Shown here piece after piece: positions 48,316-48,635 of a stretch of DNA of 48,635 nucleotides. Below the pieces are notes generated by a model, which was given only the letters and a program-made list of their open reading frames with translations, ran no database searches and had not been told where the DNA came from. The stretch's first letter is position 1. Every line of letters begins with the position of its first letter. A program made the translations under genes and the position numbers. Source of the DNA: an uncultured Armatimonadota bacterium (GTDB lineage: Bacteria > Armatimonadota > Fimbriimonadia > Fimbriimonadales > Fimbriimonadaceae); assembly GCA_903927345.1 (NCBI GenBank), contig CAIYMO010000001.1, positions 1 through 48,635 of the forward strand. Reading direction: 5' to 3'.

Positions 48316-48635
48316 TTAGGACTTCGGGAAGGCGACTCGCACGGCTTTTGTGCGCTGGACGAGGACGAGGATTTCTTTGCCGTGTTGGGTGAGGGCGCTG
48401 GCTTGGGTGAAGCCGTCGCCGAGGACTTTTGCGATGGCTTTGTCGCCGTCGATTGTGATCTCGGTGAGCCGGCCAGAGCCTTCGATTTGGAGCATGGTCT
48501 TCGCTCCGGAGGTGCGGAGGCCGTCGGGACGGGTGAACTTGACCGATGTCTCGAGGTCGACGATTGGTCCCGCGGTTCCGTCGCGTTGCACTCGGACTCG
48601 GGAGAACTTTCCGTTGAAGTAGTTGTTGAAGTACA
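48316..48635 (-). CDS. C-terminal part of a larger protein, cut by the right edge
   Basis: The frame is open to the window's right end, so the start is missing; at least 105 residues are present. The visible part is beta-rich with short repeats of Gly/Asp turns (YFNNYFNGKFSRVRVQRDG, PDGLRTSGAKTMLQIEGSG, ITIDGDKAIAKVLGDGFTQASALTQHGKEILVL), as in beta-propeller (SMP-30/NHL-like) secreted proteins, and ends in VAFPKS. The assignment to a propeller family is a guess. Confidence 0.5.
   Translation of the reverse strand, partial: YFNNYFNGKFSRVRVQRDGTAGPIVDLETSVKFTRPDGLRTSGAKTMLQIEGSGRLTEITIDGDKAIAKVLGDGFTQASALTQHGKEILVLVQRTKAVRVAFPKS

Overview
The window looks like a chromosomal segment of a mid-GC, diderm, heterotrophic bacterium. 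My best guess is Armatimonadota (a Fimbriimonas-like lineage). This rests on general gene style, TPR and secreted proteins, carbohydrate enzymes, an outer-membrane-like barrel ending in Phe, and many genes that seem to lack leaders; it is not proven by any marker. No insertion sequence, CRISPR array or complete prophage was seen.

Layout. 1-5.3 kb (all minus strand): a large secreted/anchored CsgG-like protein running off the left edge, coaE, rpsA with a strong terminator, and xylB. 5.36-10.03 kb (plus): ppx/gppA-like gene, then a tight run comEA - glutamate formimidoyltransferase - purK - deoB. 10.1-14.5 kb (plus): first block of a surface-polysaccharide locus (membrane-anchored sugar epimerase, lhgO-like oxidoreductase, second epimerase, AAC(3)-family acetyltransferase), ending at a minus-strand tRNA-Pro(GGG). 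14.6-18.0 kb (minus): TPR protein, a putative outer-membrane barrel and a BI-1-like membrane protein. 18.07-32.7 kb: the main polysaccharide locus, with an O-antigen-polymerase-like protein (plus), a MurJ/MVIN flippase and a Wzz-like chain-length protein (minus), and a long plus-strand operon: GDP-fucose-synthase-like reductase, SDR, GT4, epimerase, the four GDP-D-glycero-D-manno-heptose genes (hddA, hddC, gmhB, gmhA), a phosphoglycosyl transferase, GNAT, DegT aminotransferase and wecB. 32.7-34.7 kb (minus): DinB-like and HerA/DUF853 ATPase, then tRNA-Pro(CGG) and tRNA-Thr(GGT). 34.9-48.6 kb: metabolic and secreted genes (YCII, PhyH, AraC regulator, three glycoside-hydrolase-like proteins, ABC exporter, hisC, cyclophilin, CsbD, TspO, DUF2071, peroxiredoxin, RusA) and an unidentified RNA with a tRNA-like 3' end.

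How the genes work together. The 10-33 kb region has most parts expected of a Wzx/Wzy-type heteropolysaccharide system: sugar-nucleotide synthesis (GDP-heptose, UDP-ManNAc, an N-acylated amino sugar), a lipid-linked initiating transferase, one clear GT4, flippase, polymerase and chain-length control. The most striking sequence-level signal is regulatory. Ten genes start exactly 6 nt after a TAnnnT-like (or near) hexamer, with no Shine-Dalgarno, which suggests widespread leaderless transcription. In two cases the stop codon of the upstream gene lies inside that hexamer.
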